Assembly: GCA_038251625.1 (NCBI GenBank)
Contig: JBBSBE010000077.1
Span: forward strand, 1-18,752
Reading direction: 5' to 3'
Source: JBBQXK01 sp038251625
GTDB taxonomy: Bacteria > Pseudomonadota > Alphaproteobacteria > Rhodobacterales > Rhodobacteraceae
Length of the DNA: 18,752 nucleotides
In this document: positions 14,944-18,752 of the stretch, piece by piece
Position numbering within the stretch: the stretch's first letter is position 1
Layout: every line of letters begins with the position of its first letter
The notes under the pieces: generated by a model
The model's input: the letters and a program-made list of their open reading frames with translations, nothing else
Database searches by the model: none
What the model was told of the DNA's origin: nothing
Translations under genes and position numbers: made by a program

Positions 14944-17145
14944 GTGGCCGAGCGGGTGTTCGAGCGGGTGTTCGCGGCGGGCGAGACGGTTGGCGTGCTG
15001 ACGACCGAGCCGCTGGGGCGCCTGCTTGACTATCGCGCGCCGGAGGGCGGCTGTGGCACCGGGGATTTCGTCGAGGTGCCGCTGGGGCCGCGCCGGGTGC
15101 TGGGTGTGGTCTGGGGCGCGGGGACGGGCAGCTTTGACCGCGCGCGTCTGCGGGAGGTGGGGCGGGTTCTTGACGTGCCGCCGATGCAGGCCGAATTGCG
15201 CGCGTTTCTGGCCCGTGCGGCGGATTATACGCTGACGCCGATGCCCGCCTTCCTGCGGATGGCGATGCGCGCGCCGGGGCTGGCCGATCCGCCCGCGATG
15301 CGGCGCGTCTACCGGTTGGCGGGGGCGGTGCCGAACAAGCTGACCGATGCGCGGTTCCGCGTGGTCGAGGCGCTGCGGGGCTGGCGCGGGGCGGCGGTGA
15401 CGCTGGCCGAGTTGGTGGAGGCCGCGGGGTGCGGGGCTTCGGTGGTCAAGGGTCTGGTGGCCATGGGTGTGGTAGCCGAGGAGGACGCGCCCAAGGACAC
15501 GCCCTATCCGGCGCTGAACCCCGCCGGGGCCACGCGGCTTGTCGGTGCGCAGGTGGCGGCGGGCGATGCCCTGGTGGCGCAGGTGGCGGCGGGGGGCTAT
15601 GCCGCGACGCTGCTGAAGGGGGTGACCGGGTCGGGCAAGACGGAGGTTTACCTTGAGGCGGTGGCGGAGGCCTTGCGCGCGGGGCGTCAGGCGCTGGTCC
15701 TGTTGCCCGAGATCGCGCTGACGGCCGAGTTTCTGACCCGCGTCGAGGCGCGGTTTGGCGCGCGGCCCGCCGAATGGCATTCGGGTGTGACGATGACGGA
15801 GCGCCGCCGCCTGTGGCGGATGGCGGCAGAGGGGGGTGTGTCCTTCGTCGTGGGGGCGCGGTCGGCGCTGTTCCTGCCGTTCCGCGCGCTGGGGCTGATC
15901 GTCGTGGATGAGGAACACGACACGTCCTACAAGCAGGAAGAGGGCGTTCTTTACAACGCGCGCGACATGGCCGTCTTGCGCGGGGCGATGGCGGGGTGCC
16001 CGGTGGTGCTGGCATCCGCGACGCCCGCGCTGGAAACCTGGGCCAATGTGGAGGCGGGGAAGTATGGCCGCCTTGATCTGCCCGCCCGGTACGGGGTGGC
16101 CGAAGTACCGCCGATGAAGGCCATCGACATGCGCGCCGAACGCCTGCCCGCCGACCGCTGGATCAGCGACACGCTGGCGGGGATGGTGGAGGCGCGGGTG
16201 GCGGCGGGGGAGCAGGCGCTCTTGTTCCTCAACCGCCGTGGCTACGCGCCGGTCACGCTTTGCCGGGCGTGCGGGGAACAGGTGGGGTGCGACCACTGCG
16301 ACGCACGGATGGTGGAGCACCGGTTCCAAAAGCGGCTCGTCTGCCACCAGTGCGGGGCGACGAAGCCCGTGCCGCTGGTCTGCCCGTCTTGCAACGTCGA
16401 AGGGCGGATGGCGGCGGTGGGGCCGGGGGTGGAGCGGATGGCAGAAGAGGTGGCGGCGCGGTTCCCGGGCGCGCGGGTGGCGGTGCTGTCGTCCGATCTG
16501 TTCGGATCGGCGCGCGCCTTGAAGGAACAGATCGTGGCGATTGCCGAGGGCGCCGCCGACATCATCATCGGCACCCAGATCGTGGCCAAGGGGCACAACT
16601 TTCCGCTGCTTACACTGGTGGGCGTGATCGACGCCGACCTCGGGCTGCAAGGCAGCGACCTGCGCGCGGCAGAGCGGACGTTTCAGCTGATGCGGCAAGT
16701 GGCGGGGCGGGCCGGGCGTGCGGAGAAGCCGGGGCAGGCCTGGCTGCAGACCCATCAGCCCGAACATCCGGTGATCCGTGCCATCCTTGGCGGCGACGAA
16801 GAGGCGTTCTGGCGCGCGGAAGCCGCCGAGCGGCGCGCGGCAGGGATGCCGCCCTACGGGCGTTTGGCCGGGGTGATCCTGTCCTCGCCCGATGTGGGCG
16901 CGGTCTTTGACATGGGCGCGGAACTTGCGCGGCGCGACGAACCGCTGCGCCGGGTCGGTGCGCAGGTGTTCGGACCCGCGCCAGCGCCCATTGCGCGGGT
17001 CCGTGGGCGGCACCGCGTGCGGCTTTTGGTGAAGGCTGAAAAGGCGGTGGCATTGCAGGGCGCGCTGGCCGAATGGGTGGGTCAGGTGAAGCTGCCCACC
17101 AACATGCGGCTGGCGGTGGATATAGACCCGCAGAGTTTCCTCTAG
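14944..17145 (+). CDS. priA: primosomal protein N' (replication restart helicase PriA)
   Basis: A 733-residue helicase that reloads the replication machinery at stalled forks. The N-terminal 3'-end-binding domain begins near TVGVLTTEPLGRLLDYRAPE. Helicase motifs follow: Walker A GVTGSGKT (226-233), DEEH (322-325) and the later GTQIVAKGHNFP, DADLGLQGSD and QVAGRAGR blocks. Eight cysteines of the two zinc sites are present: Cys440, 443, 449, 452, 467, 470, 480 and 483. The GTG at 14944 is chosen because AGGAAAGG lies about eight bases upstream. A GTG at 14935 would add three residues but is too close to that site. The frame is open far upstream through the antisense of the transaldolase gene, which is not coding on this strand. 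Confidence 0.95.
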   Translation: MAERVFERVFAAGETVGVLTTEPLGRLLDYRAPEGGCGTGDFVEVPLGPRRVLGVVWGAGTGSFDRARLREVGRVLDVPPMQAELRAFLARAADYTLTPMPAFLRMAMRAPGLADPPAMRRVYRLAGAVPNKLTDARFRVVEALRGWRGAAVTLAELVEAAGCGASVVKGLVAMGVVAEEDAPKDTPYPALNPAGATRLVGAQVAAGDALVAQVAAGGYAATLLKGVTGSGKTEVYLEAVAEALRAGRQALVLLPEIALTAEFLTRVEARFGARPAEWHSGVTMTERRRLWRMAAEGGVSFVVGARSALFLPFRALGLIVVDEEHDTSYKQEEGVLYNARDMAVLRGAMAGCPVVLASATPALETWANVEAGKYGRLDLPARYGVAEVPPMKAIDMRAERLPADRWISDTLAGMVEARVAAGEQALLFLNRRGYAPVTLCRACGEQVGCDHCDARMVEHRFQKRLVCHQCGATKPVPLVCPSCNVEGRMAAVGPGVERMAEEVAARFPGARVAVLSSDLFGSARALKEQIVAIAEGAADIIIGTQIVAKGHNFPLLTLVGVIDADLGLQGSDLRAAERTFQLMRQVAGRAGRAEKPGQAWLQTHQPEHPVIRAILGGDEEAFWRAEAAERRAAGMPPYGRLAGVILSSPDVGAVFDMGAELARRDEPLRRVGAQVFGPAPAPIARVRGRHRVRLLVKAEKAVALQGALAEWVGQVKLPTNMRLAVDIDPQSFL

Positions 17146-17278
17146 TTACCAGAGGTCCCGCACGTCCCGGTGCGCCCTGACCGCAAGGTGGGGCCAGACT
17201 CCGCCTGCCCGACGTTCATCCCCTCTCGCCCGCGCGGGGGAATGCGCGTATGCGGGGCGGGTTTGAACGGAGGGGCCA

Positions 17279-18385
17279 TTGCCCGAAGTTGATGTGATCG
17301 TGCTGGGGGCAGGCCCCGCCGGGGCTGCGGCTGCGGTGGCTGCGCGGGGCGCGGGCCTTTCGGTTGCGCTGATCGACAAGGCCGCCTTTCCGCGCGACAA
17401 GCTTTGCGGTGGCGGGCTGACCGGGCGGGCGATGGCCACGATGGCGCGGGTCTTCGGCACCGGGCCCGACCCGGACGAGACGCTGATGACGCGGCATGTG
17501 CGGCTTGTGTCGGGCGGGCGCGTGCTGGGCGATTTTCCGGATGCGCCGGGCTTTGGCATGGTGATGCGCCGGCACTTTGACGCCGGGCTCAAGGCGCGCG
17601 CGGTTGGCGCGGGGGCGACGGACCTGACCGGCTGCCGTGTGGCGTCAATCGAGGCAGAGACGCGCCGGGTGCGGTTGGCCAGTGGCGCAGAATGGTCGGC
17701 CCGCGTGCTGATCGGTGCCGATGGTGCCAATTCCGCCGTCGCGCGCGCGCTTTACGGGCGGGCGTTCGATCCGCGATCGGTGGCCTTCGCGCTGGAGGCC
17801 GAGGCGCCGGTTCGCCCCGGTGCGGCGCTGGAGATTGACCTAGCGGCCGCGCATTGGGGCTATGGGTGGGTCTTTCCCAAGCGCGGCAGCCTGACGGTGG
17901 GTGTGGGCGGGGTTGAGGTGCGCAATCCCGACCTCAAGGGCGCGATGGCCGCCTACCTTGCCCGGCACGGTGCAGCGGGTCTGCGCTGCAAGGGGGCGTT
18001 CATCCCGTCGGGCGCGGCGCGCAGCGGGCGCGGGCCGGTGCTTCTGGCCGGTGATGCGGCGGGGCTGTGCGATCCGATCACGGGCGAAGGGCTGGCCTGG
18101 GCGATGGAAAGCGGCGCTTTGGCGGGGCGGGCCGCTGCGGCGGACGATCCGGGGCGGGCCTATGCTATGGCGCTGGCGCCTGTGGCTGCCGAGCTGCGGC
18201 GGGCGCAAAGGCTGGCGCGGATCGTGCATCACCCGTGGCTGCGCCCCCGCTTTCATGCGCTGCTGGCGCGCCAGCCCGGGTTGCAGCGGCGGTTCCTGCA
18301 GCTTCTGGCGGGCGAGCGCGACTATGCCGACATCGGCTTTCGCAGTCTTGCGCGGCTGGCCACGGGGTTGCTGCGCAAGGGTTGA
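17279..18385 (+). CDS. FAD-dependent oxidoreductase, geranylgeranyl-reductase family
   Basis: A 368-residue flavoprotein of the geranylgeranyl reductase/digeranylgeranylglycerophospholipid reductase-like family. The N-terminal dinucleotide motif is GAGPAGAAAA (10-19). It is followed by DKLCGGGLTGRA (40-51), a family signature, VLIGADGANSAVAR (143-156) and the FAD-ribityl block PVLLAGDAAGLCDPITGEG (253-271). The start is TTG at 17279, with GGAGG five bases before it. An in-frame TGA at 17264-17266 rules out any earlier start, and a later Met would lose the FAD motif. The genes known for bacteriochlorophyll (bchP) are not next to it, so it may reduce an isoprenoid or quinone precursor of another kind. 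The substrate is not known. Confidence 0.88.
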   Translation: MPEVDVIVLGAGPAGAAAAVAARGAGLSVALIDKAAFPRDKLCGGGLTGRAMATMARVFGTGPDPDETLMTRHVRLVSGGRVLGDFPDAPGFGMVMRRHFDAGLKARAVGAGATDLTGCRVASIEAETRRVRLASGAEWSARVLIGADGANSAVARALYGRAFDPRSVAFALEAEAPVRPGAALEIDLAAAHWGYGWVFPKRGSLTVGVGGVEVRNPDLKGAMAAYLARHGAAGLRCKGAFIPSGAARSGRGPVLLAGDAAGLCDPITGEGLAWAMESGALAGRAAAADDPGRAYAMALAPVAAELRRAQRLARIVHHPWLRPRFHALLARQPGLQRRFLQLLAGERDYADIGFRSLARLATGLLRKG

Positions 18386-18424
18386 CGGCCCCCGGCGCCG
18401 GACGTATCGCCGCCTGACCCGCCG

Positions 18425-18430
18425 AAGGAG
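18425..18430 (+). promoter_or_regulatory. ribosome-binding site of prmA
   Basis: AAGGAG six bases before the ATG at 18437 fixes the start of the partial gene at the window end. Confidence 0.7.
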
Positions 18431-18436
18431 CCGCCG

Positions 18437-18752
18437 ATGCCCACCTATTCCGCCCTGACGACCCTGCCGGGACAGAAGGCCGCCGAAGCGCTGGCGGCCG
18501 CGATGGAACGTATGGAGCCGGAACCTGCGGGCGTTGGTGTCTTCGAGATCGAGGATGGATCGGGCTTGTGGGAAGTGGGTGGCTACTTTCTGGACAAGCC
18601 CGCAGAGGCCACGCTGATGCTGCTGGCTGCCGCCTTTGGCGCTGCCGATTTCGCGCTTTCCGAACTGCCCGAGATCGACTGGGTGGCCAAGGTGCGGCGC
18701 GAACTTGCGCCGATCGAGGCGGGGCGCTTCTTTCTTTACGGCAGCCACGATG
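18437..18752 (+). CDS. prmA: ribosomal protein L11 methyltransferase, N-terminal part
   Basis: The first 105 residues of a gene cut by the window end. PrmA methylates L11 of the ribosome using S-adenosylmethionine. The visible part matches the substrate-binding N-terminal domain of alphaproteobacterial PrmA: MPTYSALTTLPGQKAAEALA, then EPEPAGVGVFEIEDGSGLWE, a stretch ending SELPEIDWVAKVRRELAPIE, and RFFLYGSHD. The methyltransferase domain lies beyond the window, so catalytic residues cannot be checked. It follows the flavoprotein gene by 51 bases on the same strand. Confidence 0.85.
   Translation, partial: MPTYSALTTLPGQKAAEALAAAMERMEPEPAGVGVFEIEDGSGLWEVGGYFLDKPAEATLMLLAAAFGAADFALSELPEIDWVAKVRRELAPIEAGRFFLYGSHD

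Noticed and set aside
14908..17013. Long minus-strand frame of 701 codons opposite priA
   Set aside because: The composition is shadow-like (His, Arg, Pro rich) and no start site or motif is seen. PriA is unambiguous.
17146..17278. A tRNA or small RNA gene between priA and the flavoprotein gene
   Set aside because: No cloverleaf, GTTCRA loop or clear promoter and terminator pair is visible in these 133 bases.

Overview
The window looks like a stretch of chromosome from a GC-rich alphaproteobacterium, most likely a member of the Rhodobacteraceae. The evidence is protein-level resemblance in prmA, priA, the pcs-type phosphatidylcholine synthase and the DUF484-xerC pair, a coding GC near 70% (one counted row inside priA is 72%), and frequent GTG/TTG starts. 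This placement is an inference from the sequence alone.

Region 1 (1-4721). The first bases are the start of a leftward gene cut by the window edge. A secreted YceI-like protein follows. Next comes a GDSL arylesterase divergent from an ABC ATPase and a large FtsX-type permease. This is the tesA / ybbA-ybbP arrangement known from E. coli, and the two transporter genes overlap by ATGA.

Region 2 (4726-9711). A malic enzyme fused to a phosphotransacetylase-like domain is read leftward. It is divergent from a protein that joins a half glyoxalase (VOC) module to two cupin modules. A TetR-family repressor is divergent from a glutathione S-transferase, probably a regulator-target pair responding to electrophiles or oxidants.

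Region 3 (9751-12086). A leftward operon contains DUF484, xerC and pcs. DUF484 and xerC overlap by GTGA, and pcs follows xerC after 15 bases, so chromosome-dimer resolution and phosphatidylcholine synthesis may share a transcript.

Region 4 (12108-14202) is the accessory part. It starts with a BrnA/DUF4415-like antitoxin-type protein without a visible BrnT toxin. Then comes a block of about 1 kb with GC near 45-50%, holding an unrecognised 241-residue protein and a possible short overlapping upstream ORF. It is followed by a GC-rich non-coding block with several strong inverted repeats, including an exact 17-base pair of arms. This is the least explained part of the window and looks like acquired DNA.

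Region 5 (14203-18752) returns to housekeeping genes. A small transaldolase is divergent from priA. A geranylgeranyl-reductase-like flavoprotein and the first part of prmA, cut by the window end, follow.

No rRNA, tRNA, CRISPR array, integrase of mobile type or insertion sequence was seen.
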